Counted from the first letter of the stretch, positions 34,296-46,061 are shown. The stretch is 64,000 bases of DNA from Blastomyces gilchristii SLH14081 (GCF_000003855.2 NW_003101682.1:3495344-3559343); one strand, 5' to 3'. Made by a program: numbers and translations. Notes: generated by a model from the sequence alone, not told the origin.

Positions 34296-35459
34296 CTAGT
34301 TCTTGAGAGTGGTGTATCTGAGGTATCTATAAAAATACGAAGAAGACCCTTAGTTTTCTGCAACTAAATGAACAGGTAGACGGAGGAATGAGAATCAAAC
34401 TTACGGCTTGACAACCCTGACATCGCCAAACTTCTTGATGGCATCCTCAGTCTTCATGGTTGGTGGGATGATGACATCATCGTGCCTGTTCCAGTTGATA
34501 GGGGTGTTCACACCGTTCTTATCAGTGGTCTGAAGGGCATCGATGACTCGCAGGACCTCCGTGGCATTCCGGCCAGTGGAGGCTGGGTAGCTCAAAATCA
34601 GTCTGATTTTCTTGTTGGGGTCGATGATGAAGACGGAACGGATAGTCATGGCCATTCCTATGGGTCATTACGTTAGTTAACTGTTACTGATGTGCGTCTC
34701 ACCGTTTAATGGCGAGAAATGAGGGAAAAAAGAGACATCGATTTATGCTCACCCTTCTCGTCGACATTGGTGGTGTCCTGGTAGTCCAACATATCATACA
34801 AGTACGAGATTTTGCGGTCGGCATCAGCAATGATGGGGAACTGCAGGTTCGATCCGGTAACTTCGTCGATATCCTTGATCCAGTCATAGTGGGATTTAAG
34901 GCCGTTGGCGCTCTAAACAAAGCAAAAAGTGGACTTCAGGTTAGCCAGTGCCCTGCTCCCCCCCTCTTTTATTTTTTTATTTTTTTTATTTTTATTTTTA
35001 TTTTTTTATATATCTTTCAACACAGCTAGGGAAAGCCACGTACCAGTCCAATGAGTTTGACACCGCGAGCAGTGAACTCAGGCTCGAGCTTGGCGAAAGC
35101 TCCTAGCTCAGTGGTGCAGGTGGGAGTGAAATCATCCTATTAATTCCAATCAATCAGCAAACTTCTTGTTTCTCTTTCGACGAGGTCCCCCGGTTCCTCC
35201 GTTCTCCTTCCATCGGACACGTACAGGGTGAGAGAAGAGGATGACGTATTTATCGCCAATGAATTCATGGAAGTCGATTTCACCCTTTGTGGTGACGGCC
35301 TTGAAGTTGGGTGCGGTTGATCCGAGTCGGAGACTGAGAAGATAAAAGCGGAGCCGTTAGACCTGACATGACAGAAACGGACACGAAGCAAGAACCAGCC
35401 AAAGGCGGCGGGGGCACGGATGGGTAAACTTACGGGGCAGCACGTTGTTCTTCAGCCAT
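34296..35459 (-). CDS. 1-Cys peroxiredoxin (Prx6/Prx1 type)
   Basis: Six exons on the minus strand: 35459-35434, 35333-35225, 35136-35044, 34912-34753, 34657-34405 and 34326-34296 (223 aa, all phases agree). It reduces hydrogen peroxide and lipid peroxides. The peroxidatic Cys is residue 52 in HPDDFTPTCTTELG, spliced across intron 2. Other family blocks are SANGLKSHYDWIKDI, FPIIADADRKISYLYDML, MAMTIRSVFIIDPNKKIRL, YPASTGRNATEVLRVIDALQ and the C-terminal PYLRYTTLKN, the long C-terminal extension of the Prx6 subfamily. No second (resolving) Cys is obvious, which suits the 1-Cys class. There is no clear mitochondrial presequence, so it is probably cytosolic. TTACGTCAT (35856-35864) and CCAAT boxes upstream would suit stress control. 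Confidence 0.93.
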
Positions 35460-36386
35460 TGTGGATGTGAGTGAGGCGAGGTTCTAAGGTGGTCGAAGGA
35501 GTGATTGTTGAGAGGTTTTGTTCTTTGTTGGTAGTAGAGCAGGGGATGTGGTTCTACAATGAGAGTGAGAATTGAGGGATGATATATAAAGAAGAAGAAG
35601 GAAGAATGAACGATACAAACGTGGTCTACCGGATGATATAACCAGCTTTTTCCCCCCTGCCCACTGGCCCCCAGGTACCAGAATCCAGAATACCGAACAC
35701 ACACACAAATACCACACACACACACACACACACATTTCATCCCCCACTTCATGCCAACGGGTTTCGAATCACGCAATCCGCCACCGCCTTTGCCGGCAGA
35801 ACGCTCTGATTGGCTTGTGTTCTCTGGCCTTTTCGCGACACAGCCAAGCTCTGATTACGTCATCTAGTTACATCAACCAATCACGCGTCTCTTTTTGGCC
35901 GATGATGGCCTTTGTACGTGGCCGGATAAGGACTAGTGCAACTCCACATACATCCGGCTTGGCTGCATATTTGAATGGTACAATCAGACCATGATATCGC
36001 ATCACTTGTTTTGAATCATGCCTCCCCCCTCCGCCTCCCGCGACAGAACTGCGACGAGCTGCTGAGAAATCAAACGAGGGACAGGGATTGTTATTCTCAT
36101 TAGTAACAGGATGCAAGATCGAACCTTGGGAATAGATACGATTGGGCTATACTAAGCTTAAACAAAGCTAGAGACTGGTTGGAGCGGGGTCATCGCCGGG
36201 AGGGGGATATTCGATCTCGGTTGCTCTGCGTTGATTATTATTATATTATATGAATTACTTTGTTTGCCGTGCATTATACTCAGCTATATACTCATTATTT
36301 ACGGCGCGACATGGAATGAACTTTTTTTTTTTTTTCATTTGCCCGGGGAGGAGAAAAAGAGACACCGGTCCCGTATGATAACGGGT
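35460..36386. promoter_or_regulatory. Peroxiredoxin promoter region
   Basis: Contains a (CA)n run at about 35700-35733, GATTGG at 35808-35813, a CRE/Yap-like TTACGTCAT at 35856-35864 and CCAAT at 35876-35880. It is pyrimidine-rich on the minus strand before the ATG. No gene is seen in the remainder up to the MFS 3' end. Confidence 0.5.
35700..35733. repeat. (CA)n microsatellite
   Basis: A dinucleotide repeat interrupted by AAATACC, about 250 bp upstream of the peroxiredoxin ATG. Confidence 0.9.
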
Positions 36387-39021
36387 TTATCCGGCTCTTT
36401 CGTCTTCAGTCATGATTTCCTGCAACAGAAGAAATAAAACAAAAAGTTCAACTAGTTAGTGATGATGACGATGATGTGAAGATGGGGACCAGACCGAGCA
36501 TTTAAGCTCTCAAATCATCGCCGGATTTATAAAAGGGGACGAGGTAGGGTTTGGGAAACAACAACACTTCTCAGCAGTCAAACTTACGCTTGCGATTTTA
36601 CTTCGCGCCCTAATTTTCGGGCCGAAGAACACGAGCACCCAAGGCACAGCCGTGAGTAATGAGCCCTATGTCAGCGGTTTTGTCAGTATTTGTGTGACTA
36701 CGGGTATAAACATCCGGGGAGGGATGTGTGCTGGCGAAGAAAAACCATCGAGGGCGGGAACGACTTACAATTCCTCCAAGCAAGCTTGATGCCCCCGAAT
36801 ATCCGAGATTGACGTACATAGCTCGCACCACGAGCGGGAATATCCCACCGAGAAGGTTTCGACCTGTCCGGAGAAACATTCACTTAGCAAAAAGGGCACG
36901 AGAAGCAAAAGCGAATATACATAATACAATCCATTGTGTATCCAATAGGGAAACAACCCAGAGGAGGAAAGAAATTGAACTTGGGGGCGCGATCCATGAT
37001 CCTTACAACACGATTGAGCAGCCAGGGCTGAACTGGCATACCGATGGTATGTATCCGCCAGGTAATTAAAAACGGCCAAGTAGATTGAGAAGATCCCAAT
37101 GGTCGCACAGCCGATGGCAAAGCAGGGAACGACCCAGTGTATCGAGGAGAAGGACGTCCATCCAAACCAGAATATCCCAGCCGGCATCAGGATAGATTCG
37201 ATGCATACAAAGTATAAGCGGCCCTCAGGCGTGCTGGAGATTTTACCCAGGCGCCGCACATATTTCTCTTGCCAGATGCTGAGGAGTGTGGCCAGTATGC
37301 CGCCGATGCAGATTGCTGGTGAGTTTTAATTGTTAGAAGATTGGGCTAACTGGCTTCGGGGCTAAATGAGGCTGTGGTTTGAAGAAATACGGAACGTACA
37401 TGCAAAAACAGCCCCAGATTGTTGCAGGTTGAAGCCATGATTGTTTTGGAAAACAAGGGGGATTGCACCGAACTGAAGATACAATACCGCCCAGCTAAAG
37501 GAGACCCAGAGCGAGAAGAAAAATATCACGGGTTCAGTGAAAAGGAGGTCTGTAAAACGCCATTTCACCAGTTTTAGCTAAGCCTCAAAGCGCACACCCA
37601 AATCTAGGGGTGAGTGGGGATAGAGTCGGGAGATGATATACAGAGAGCAACAACAATTCTCGCACTTACGAAATGGTCGATACAGCGATATCGTAACCAT
37701 CTTAACGATACTCTCTCTCTCCTCATCAGACTTAACCTTCCACCTAATTCGCTGGCTCTGCCGGTTCCCTCCCTCGACTGGCATATCAACACCAACATAT
37801 CCCGCGTCCTCAAGCTTTTCATACCACTTATTCAACACCTGCGCTTTCCGACTCAATAGCACGTTGCCACGAGTTTCGTTAAAGAACATCATAACTGCCA
37901 CCGTAACCACGGCAGACAGGATTGCTTGCATGTAATATACCCAGCGCCAGGAGATGTGGTGGACCATAAAACTGGAAATCATGGGGCCCAAGCCTGTGCC
38001 GACGAGAACGGCTCCGGAGAATAATGCCATAGGCTTATTCCTTTCTTCAGTCACGTAGATGTCGCTGAGGACGCCGCCGATTATGGAGGAGTAGGTTGCT
38101 GGGAACGAGTTTGTTAGTTCTGCATGCTAAATGAATGAATGTATGTATGTATGTACACATATATGTATATATAAAAAAATATACATGCATGATTTGTTAG
38201 AAGGAAAATTGATATAAACCTACAGCCTCCAACACCAAGGAAGAATCGAGCAAGTAACATGCCCGCAAAAGAATCCGTGACCGCACAACCTAGTTGAGTT
38301 ACTGGGTACCGCGTATATAGAGAGTCAGCTACTTGTATGTACGTGCTGTGAACCTATTTCTGAGCCATAGCAAGCTATCCATCTAGCCTAACTCACCGGA
38401 AAGGAGTATCCCACTCCCCACAAGCATCGGCCGCCGCCCATTGATTTCCGAAAAGGGAGCAAGCATCATTGGCGAAATAGCAAATCCAAAACAGAACAGC
38501 GTGATCCCAAGATTGTACACCACGCCGCTTATCCCCCACTTCTCCGTGAGTATCTTTTCAGGCGGGCTATACATCCCCGCCGCCATCGCACTCAGAGACG
38601 TAACAAGGCATGACAGCGCCGTTACTACCCCCTAGCGTGAATTCCGCCATGTAAATGGGGAAATAAATGGTCGTAGATCAGGTTGTTCGGGGGCTGCTTG
38701 CTGACCTGGGCTAGTGGGGGATGAGATGCCCGTAGGTGGTGGTAGGGAAGTGCCGAAGGTAAGGTAGTGATATTGAAGTACTTCTTCTGCTTCTTCTTTA
38801 TTGTGCCGCCCTGCTGGTGATGATGATTGTGTCGAAGTGAGGCCGGGAGCGTTTTTCTCGAGGTTTCCATTTGCCGTGGCCTGTGGAGGGTTCAGGCCCT
38901 TCTCCGCACCAGAATCTGGCAGGGCCGCTGGGGCAATACTCCTGTTAATTTGCGGGGATGGGATGCTGGCTATCCTATCCGGCATTTCGGAGTAGTGTTT
39001 TTGAAGCACTTCCAATAGCAA
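36387..39021 (-). pseudogene. MFS transporter (DHA1-like) gene with in-frame stop
   Basis: Eight exons on the minus strand: 39021-38397, 38289-38224, 38098-37670, 37549-37400, 37315-37007, 36863-36769, 36665-36588 and 36419-36387. They sum to exactly 595 codons with consistent phases. The product is a 12-TM proton antiporter of the polyamine/drug type: VVYNLGITLFCFGFAISPMMLAPFSEINGRRP (motif A), LLARFFLGVGGSTYSSIIGG, the NYLADTYHRYASSALAAQS block and PWVLVFFGPKIRARSK. Codon 130 is TAG (38634-38632), between FISPFTWRNSR and GVVTALSC, just before TM1. The frame is open on both sides and conserved on both sides. No phase-correct intron removes it. CAG, AAG or TGG to TAG would explain it. It may be a recent pseudogene, a strain variant, a read-through gene or a base error. 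Confidence 0.82.
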
Positions 39022-40048
39022 GAATGGATGGCATGAGCAAGAGTAAAGGCACAGCTAGAAGGACATGTGCTGTACGTAGGAGAGTGAGACGGTATTTTGC
39101 TTATTTTGTTCTTATTAGTATTGTAATGATTTTTTCCCCTCCAACCATCCTTCTTGACCCTTGAGGAGTAAGTCCAGCGCACTACTCACCTCCACTTTCG
39201 TTCCCAATAGGAAGGCAAGCATTAATTGGCGAATCGAACAAGCTTTGGTGGGAAGCTTTGCCGCCATCGTTTGCCGGCCGAAACAACAGGTTTGCGCTGG
39301 TCCAGCCAGCCCCCATCCGGCGCACATGCTTGGATCCATGGATTTCAGTCGGTCCTCCATTGTATGTAAGTTAGCATGTAGAGGAGGGATCTTTGCAACT
39401 GTTAGCCCTTGCTCTTCAAACATTGAATACAACTAATAATCAGACTCCGGATTAATAAATCCTCAGTAATATCGATCGGTGTACTCTGTAGAAAGAAGAT
39501 TGATAGCAAAGCCCTCACCCACCCCGGCCCCATGTTATGTATCATGATGTATGCGGCCCCAACGGTTGCACTATCGGAAGGTAGGTATAGTAAGGGATAG
39601 CTTGAACGGCAAACAATGTCTCAGCAACAATCGTATATAGGGAGAATTATGGAATAACGGTGTGTGAACGAGATGGACAATCGGATAATGATCCAGAGAA
39701 AGAGAAGAAAAATAGAAAAAAGAAGCAAAACATAGCAAATGTGGCATTGATTTAGTGCATATTTAACTAGTTAACTACTCCATACAACAAGCTTGGGCGC
39801 GCTTTCACGTGGTATCGCCACGGCGGTTCAATTTTCAGTCTCATTCGTTCTTCCCTAACTCTCGCGCAAAAGGGTCAAAAGCATATATATACATGTCACG
39901 GATTCATCGCATGAAAATTATAGATCGATATATGCATATTTCCGTTGTACAGTATTCTCGATATCTCAGCAATTGCCGCTCAATTCTCATACCTCATAGG
40001 GTGGGAATCAAACCAACACATCCACCCCATTCCCTCCTGAGAAGACCA
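39022..40048. promoter_or_regulatory. Divergent intergenic region of MFS and EVE genes
   Basis: About 1 kb between two divergent starts. A 105-codon minus frame (39432-39115) has no motif. TATA-like strings (ATATATATACATG) lie at about 39882-39894, some 160 bp upstream of the EVE-protein ATG. Confidence 0.45.
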
Positions 40049-41519
40049 ATGCCTCCAAAACGGCGCCAATCGACGACTGTTGTCGCGACCGCTACGCCCA
40101 ACGAACTTAGTCAAAATGATGCCAAAAAGCCACGATTGAGTAGCCGGAACCCTGTTTCACCTGTAGCACAAACGGCTGCCTCTTCGCGACCTAAACGCGC
40201 TAGTCGCGCGCACGCTGGAAAGGAATACTCAGCATCAGAGCCGTCCGAAGGTATTAGGAAACGGGCCAGCGGTGCCAATGCCGGGAAAACGAAACAGGAA
40301 GAAGGTTAGATCATTTCGTTTTTATCTTCTCTTAGAGTCTCCATTTTCATTTCGAGGTCCTATCCTTCCGTTACCCGTTTCGGGGGTTGCCGATTTCTTG
40401 CCCAGGTGGCTCTCCCTCAAAAGGCAGTCAAAACCTTCTTCTTATTTATGCTCTAGTCAAAAAGATTTGCTTCGTGGTGTCTCCTGACGCTTCTTATATT
40501 CCTATTTATCCATTGGGAATGAAAATATTATCATATAAACTAACGACCTAAACCCCCATCCGGAATAACAGCAGACTCCGTAACTTCATCTGCTCCAGGT
40601 ACCAAACAAAAAGCTAATAAATGTGTGCAATCAGCTACAACAAAGGCAAAACAACATGGATCTGGAGCTGTTGTATCATTGAACGGCATAGAGACCGAAC
40701 CAAAAAACAAAAACACAGTAGATGAGACCCAGGATGAAGCAGACGACACGAAATCCTACTGGCTGATGAAAGCAGAACCGGAATCAAGGATAGAGAAGGG
40801 CATCGATGTCAGGTTCTCTATCGATGATTTGCGAGGGGCGAGTGAGCCAGAGCCTTGGGACGGTAAGATCCTCATTATTATATCCCGCGTCCCCCCAAAA
40901 ACCAACATTTCCTGGGTATGTCGGTGATTGTTGGGTTATATGCTGATGAAATGTTTTATAAAAGGCGTACGAAACCCAACTGGTATGCATGCCTTGACAT
41001 TTTATATCTAGCATCATCATATTATTCACAATTGAGAAGACTAAAAAAGGAACAACCCAATAGCGCGAAATAACATGCGCGCCATGAAGAAAGGAGATTT
41101 GGCATTCTTTTATCATTCAAACTGCAAGGTTCCTGGAATAGCTGGAATCATGGAAATTGTCCGGGAACATTCTGTCGACGGTACGTATACGCAGCATAGA
41201 AGCTGCACATTATACCTGAAAATGCCGCGACTAATTCATTTTTTCTTCCCGCTTACGACTTGTAAAAGAATCGGCATTCGACCCCGCACACCCATATTAC
41301 GATCCAAAGTCGAACCGCGAGAATCCTAAATGGGAACTTGTTCACGTGGAGTTCAGGCGAAAATTCAGGGATCTTATCACACTGGCTGAGCTGAAGTCGT
41401 TTGCGAAACCAGGCGGACCGTTAGAGAATATGCAGATGATGAAGCAATCGCGGTTAAGCGTGTCTGCCGTGAATGGTAAGGAGTGGAAATTCATCATGGG
41501 TTTGGCTGGAGAGGAGTGA
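40049..41519 (+). CDS. EVE-domain protein (thymocyte nuclear protein 1 type)
   Basis: Five exons: 40049-40304, 40572-40862, 40965-40982 (18 bp), 41064-41180 and 41269-41519. Phases agree and the product is 310 aa. The first ~145 residues are basic and disordered (MPPKRRQS, SRPKRASRAHAGK), like a nuclear tail. The EVE fold begins at KSYWLMKAEPESRIEKGIDVRFSIDDL and continues with VRNPTARNNMRAMKKGDLAFFYHSNCKVPGIAGIMEIVRE, DPAHPYYDPKS, and PKWELVHVEFRRKFRDLITLAELK. These are the classic Thy28 motifs, with the aromatic pocket that recognises modified bases in related domains. The 18-bp micro-exon encodes VRNPT and is needed for the conserved R-N-x-x-A-R-N segment. The biological substrate is not known from sequence. 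Confidence 0.88.
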
Positions 41520-41908
41520 GGGGGAAATTTCAATCGACTTTCTGTTTGACTCGGGAGGCTGGCTCCTAACGTTTCGGAATTTGTCATATGTACTTGGCAT
41601 AAACTGCGGTATAATACTTTCTAAGTTTGTCTTGGTGAATCCGTTCCATTTGTTACGGAAACTCATTATCCAACTATCGTAAGATCAGCCCATATATTTA
41701 TCACCCCGATTGCCCAGCAAAGGCCTTATTTGCAATTTTAAGACCTCAATCTGTTAAACGTTTTGGCCCCTAGCCTCCTGGCTCAGGTTTGTATATTTCA
41801 GGATATGTACGAGGAGAACCACCAGCCTTCTGGCACCGTAGGCTGATGCCTGTAGCTGCGGAATCACGAATTCTCTTTATACAGCACGGGCCACATATTG
41901 GATATCTT
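41520..41908. other. Short convergent intergenic region
   Basis: About 390 bp between the EVE gene and NTM1 3' ends. No gene or repeat is seen. Confidence 0.6.
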
Positions 41909-42625
41909 TCAAGTTGTTGGGCGCAAAGCCCAGAGTCTAATCGGCAACAACTGCAGCCGTTGAGGCATCCCACTTTGTTCCTCTGACCTCAGCACTTTAA
42001 GCCCAGCCTCCGCAAACAACTTTTTAAATTTACTTTCAGTTCTAGTAACCGTGCTATCCACAGCATCATAGTAGTCATTTGCAGTGTCCGAGTTGAGATT
42101 TTCCTTGAGAACCAGCAACCCCTTTTCAGAGAGCGCACCTTTGCACCGGACGAGATATTCCACCAACTGCGCATCCGTAAGATGATTCGCGCACCACTGG
42201 GTCCAGATTAAGTCATAGCGCTTGGTAGGCGTCCAATCCTGAATGCCAGTGATATAAATGTCGCCAATTTTCCCTTCCTGGTAAAGCTTCCCGCGTTTAA
42301 TGACGTCAACGAACTTCTCAACCGGCTCCACGATGTCCACGGTTCCGCACACTCTGCTTAGGAAGCCCTCAGTGACCCTACCGATGCCAGCCCCGCAATC
42401 GACGCCCAGCGCAAGCTCCCCCGAGCCGCTGGATGGAATTAATCGACGAACTTTTGCTAGAAAGGTAGATGACCCGCGAAGGTCAATGGAGGAGATTTGC
42501 GGGTAGCCGCCAAGCATTCCATTGGCGGTGGCTGGAACTGAATTCCAGTAATCGATGGAGACGGCCTGATCGATATGGGAGTCAGGTTGGACATCCAGGT
42601 CGGGATCTGTTTCCATTTCCACCAT
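41909..42625 (-). CDS. NTM1: Alpha-N-terminal protein methyltransferase (NTM1/Tae1)
   Basis: Single-exon 238-aa SAM-dependent methyltransferase. It methylates the alpha-amino group of proteins starting X-Pro-Lys after Met removal, for example ribosomal proteins. Residues 25-40 read IDYWNSVPATANGMLGGY, the family's substrate-pocket segment (YW...GMLGG). The SAM-binding motif I is DCGAGIGRVT at 76-85, then VDIVEPVEKF, DLIWTQWCANHLTD and LLVLKEN. The C-terminus is QLLPIRLWALRP, as in other members. ATG 42625 was chosen because it gives the family's normal length. The frame is open much farther upstream (to 43039) but that part overlaps the divergent ALDH start and has no conserved sequence. Confidence 0.92.
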   Translation of the reverse strand: MVEMETDPDLDVQPDSHIDQAVSIDYWNSVPATANGMLGGYPQISSIDLRGSSTFLAKVRRLIPSSGSGELALGVDCGAGIGRVTEGFLSRVCGTVDIVEPVEKFVDVIKRGKLYQEGKIGDIYITGIQDWTPTKRYDLIWTQWCANHLTDAQLVEYLVRCKGALSEKGLLVLKENLNSDTANDYYDAVDSTVTRTESKFKKLFAEAGLKVLRSEEQSGMPQRLQLLPIRLWALRPTT

Positions 42626-43025
42626 GGCTAAACAGGTAAGAGAGAAAGGGTTAGGAGGAATTGGAGCGGCAGTAGCCGGGGTGAGGGACGGCGAAAGATA
42701 GACGAGCCCAAGTGCAAGCTTGATACGGTCGTAGGATATAAGGAAATATGTCGAGAAAAAGGTGTTGAGCGAGATGCGAAATTTCGGCTGGATTTTTTTC
42801 TTGTTCTGGATCAAGCTACCAACGCGCGTGCCGAGATCTCCAAACGGTGCAAACATCGAGGACTCAATTACAAATCGGCCCGGGAATGAAGCTAGTTCGA
42901 CGGCACTGGGCGAGGTTTTTGCCGTATTTTGTCGGGGCGAAATATGGGATTTTGACCCCTCAGTGTAGTAGTATACCGCAGACGACATCAACCCCCTCTT
43001 CTTTCTACACGGTATATTTAAGCCC
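42626..43025. promoter_or_regulatory. Divergent promoter of NTM1 and ALDH
   Basis: A 400-bp region between the two divergent ATGs. It stays open on the minus strand in the NTM1 frame but shows no protein motif. It is probably the shared promoter. Confidence 0.5.
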
Positions 43026-44912
43026 ATGTTTTTCCGCACCCGGCAATTCCGAAGTCTTCCTCTGCGAAAGCTACGCTACCCGTGGTCAAATACAGCTTTT
43101 ATTGCCCGATATTTCTCCAGCACTCCTTTCACAATGTCCGGTCTCTCTATAGAGCTCACTGCGCCAAACGGCCGTAAATACACACAGCCGCTAGGATTGT
43201 TTATTAACAATGAATTCGTGGCCGCCAAGACCGGACAGAAAATCACGTCAATCAATCCAACGTTGGTTAACCCCTCATTCTATCTAGCCCGATGGGAACT
43301 TCAGATGGAATATAATTGCTGATGCGGGAGGGGGTTTAGTGATGAGTCTGAGATTGCTTCCGTACAGGCTGCAGGCGCGGAAGATGTGGATATTGCTGTA
43401 AAGGCTGCACGCAAAGCACTCAAAGATCCCTCGTGGAAAGGCCTTTCGGCAACAGACAGAGGAAAGTTAATGGTCAAGCTTTCCGAACTTGTTGACCAGC
43501 ACAAGGAAACCTTGGCTACAATTGAGGCTTGGGACAATGGTAAGGGATCTGCTCTAGGATATCCTTTGATTTGAAATGGCTCTGATCATTTTGTATATTA
43601 TTATTACTCTTTTTCTTCCTTTGATTCTCCTATTTCAGACAGAGACTATGAAGGAGACCCCCCTCAGCACCTTAGTCCGAGGACAGGATTTATTTCCCAC
43701 TGATCATTTTGTACTCATGCTATGTATCTAGGCAAGCCATATACCGTTGCTCGTGATGAAGACTGTGCGGAGGTTTCGGAGACCCTGAGATACTATGGTG
43801 GATTCGCCGACAAAATACATGGCAGCACCATCAGCACCACGCCCGCCAAATTCGCCTACACTTTACGACAGCCAATAGGCGTAGTTGGACAGATCATTCC
43901 TTGGAACTATCCTCTTGCAATGGCAGCATGGAAACTAGGTCCTGCCTTGGCCTGCGGAAATACTATCGTCCTAAAGGCAGCAGAGCAGACGCCCCTTAGC
44001 ATTCTCTATTTCGCGACCCTTATTAAAGACGCTGGCTTCCCTCCTGGCGTGGTGAACATTCTCAATGGTTTTGGCAAAGATGCTGGAGCGGCAATCGCAA
44101 CTCATCCCGACATTGATAAAATCGCCTTCACTGGATCCACTGCCACTGGCCGACAAATCATGAAAATGGCTGCCGCAAATCTCAAGAACATCACCCTTGA
44201 AACCGGTGGGAAATCGCCCCTCCTCGTGTTCGAGGATGCTGATCTGGAACAAGCTGCTAAGTGGGCACATATCGGGATTATGTCCAACATGGGCCAGATA
44301 TGCACGGCTACCTCACGAATCCTGGTCCAAGACTCCATCTATGACAAGTTCGTTGCGTTGTTCAAGGACGTCGTCGCGTCCACAAGCAAAGTCGGCAATC
44401 CGTTTTCCGATGACACTTTCCAAGGCCCCCAGGTCACGAAGGCTCAATACGACCGCGTGCTTTCGTATATCGAGACTGGTAAAGCCGAAGGTGCTACGCT
44501 AGCTGCTGGCGGTGCACCCCATAAGAATGTCGGGGATGGCAAGGGCTTCTTCATCGAGCCCACTATTTTCACAAACGTCACGGACAACATGACCATCTAC
44601 CGCGAAGAGGTCTTCGGCCCATTTGTTGCTATCGCGAGTTTCAAGACTCAAGAAGAGGCTATCGCCAAAGCAAACGATACAACGTATGGTCTTGGCGCAG
44701 CAGTGTTTACTCGAGACATTCAGCGTGCCCATTATGTTGCGAGTGAGATTGAAGCTGGCATGGTTTGGATTAATAGCAGCAACGATAGCGATTTCCGTGT
44801 TGCATTTGGTGGAGTGAAGCAGAGTGGGATTGGTCGCGAGTTGGGTGAGGCTGGTTTGGAGGCATATTCGCAGACCAAAGCTGTTCACGTGAATATGGGC
44901 ACGATACTCTGA
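43026..44912 (+). CDS. Aldehyde dehydrogenase, mitochondrial presequence with internal start
   Basis: Exons 43026-43261, 43340-43539 and 43732-44912 (538 aa from the first ATG, phases agree). It oxidises aldehydes to acids with NAD(P). Catalytic Cys336 lies in GQICTATSRI and Glu302 in LETGGKSP, 34 residues apart as in ALDH2. PWNYPLAMAAWKLGPALACGN and FTGSTATG form the cofactor site. EEVFGPF and FGGVKQSGIGRELG are the usual C-terminal motifs. Residues 1-36 (MFFRTRQFRSLPLRKLRYP...ARYFSSTPF) are Arg-rich without acidic residues, a typical mitochondrial targeting peptide. A second in-frame ATG at 43134 (ACAATGT) begins MSGLSIEL and would give a 502-aa cytosolic form. Dual targeting is an inference. 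Confidence 0.93.
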
Positions 44913-45951
44913 GCAGAGAGTGGTCTGATAAAATGTAGTTAGAGGGAACCCAGGATCTCTATATTAGGGGCGGGATGTGGTTTGCTGAGGGGAAAAGGGG
45001 GTGCAGGTGGATGACATTTTCTGGACTGAGATGATATAATACAGATGGAGGATTATGAATGACCTGGCAAATTGATGTAATCCTTGATTTATGCTTCGAC
45101 ATAAATAGCAGGAAATATTACTATATATTCGACCTTTGACACCAGACCCTTACCCTTCACTGCTTCGCCCTCTTCATACTCCAGGTGCTATTGGTATATC
45201 AATCCGGCCTTGGGGGGATTATGTGTCTGTTTCTCATGGTACACAATCCACCGGGGCGCTCCTGCTGGATTGTCCTAGACTGGTCTCAGCTATGTAGGAG
45301 TTAGATGTGGCTGTTCGGTGAGACCCCAGGCGAGGCTGATACAGCGTAACAGAGTGTGTTATCTGATGTTCTTTCCGAAATTCTCCTTTTCTCCTTCGGA
45401 TTTAATTCGATTGGTAGAATGGGAACCTGGAATGAGGAGTTTTGTCGTGTTGTTCGTTTTTATTCCTGTCGAAGACTCGTTCTAGCACCATGCTCTGCCA
45501 TCGTGCAGGTGTTCTTTGCCCACGAAGTGTCACCACCTTCTTTTCGATATTAGTGGGTAGTCGCCTAGTACTACCTCCAATAAGCACATACTAGCTAAAC
45601 CATTAATCTGTATGTCGTCGGGTTTTACGGACCGTGGTTATCATGCTTGAAGAATGGCACAAAGCAAACTCCATAGTGTGTCACGCCGGTGTTGGTAGCA
45701 TTTGGGATAGTGGGTGCTGGCACCGCTGTGATCAACATTTCAAACGCCATTCATAAATATTCTTCGTGCGTCATATAAACCCTTCGAAAAGAGACTACAC
45801 TACTTTGCCAACGTATGGACAGTACCCAAAGCGGCTGTGGCTCAACAGGAACACCGTTTGAAACCCCGTTCTCCCCCTGAGGACTCAACAAAGACGTGTG
45901 GAAGGTGTAAAGCTTGTGTGATTGAAAGGTTGCTAGCTTGTGGAAAGTTAT
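44913..45951. other. Intergenic border region of the gene island
   Basis: About 1 kb of host-like composition between the ALDH stop and the second copia LTR. Short frames only, no RNA gene recognised. It marks the right edge of the gene island. Confidence 0.6.
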
Positions 45952-46061
45952 TGTTGGCCGTTACGGCCGTTGCGGTTAGCGATCCCACTAGATCACGTGA
46001 CCCACCACTATATTATGTTCTTGTAGATAGATCTATCAATACAACCTTCAACTATTCTCCA
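45952..46061 (+). repeat. Copia II 5' LTR (110 bp)
   Basis: It begins TGTTGGCCGTTACGGCC and ends ACTATTCTCCA. It keeps CpGs, like the 3' LTR of copia I, but is a different family in sequence. The following GGTTATAGCCTGAAG (46062-46076) is in the position of a primer binding site. No second LTR is in the window, so the ends are inferred. Confidence 0.55.

Noticed and set aside
38630..38700. An intron ending at the TAG in the MFS gene (donor GTCAGC)
   Set aside because: The phase does not fit and it would delete the conserved FISPFTW segment before TM1.
42626..43039. N-terminal extension of NTM1 to 376 aa
   Set aside because: The extra part is not conserved, overlaps the divergent ALDH start region, and the family length matches the ATG at 42625.
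9391..44912. A secondary-metabolite gene cluster (regulator, transporter, acyltransferase, dehydrogenase in one island)
   Set aside because: No backbone synthase is present, and the genes between them are housekeeping (capping, CoA, peroxiredoxin, NTM1). The mixture looks like ordinary gene order.
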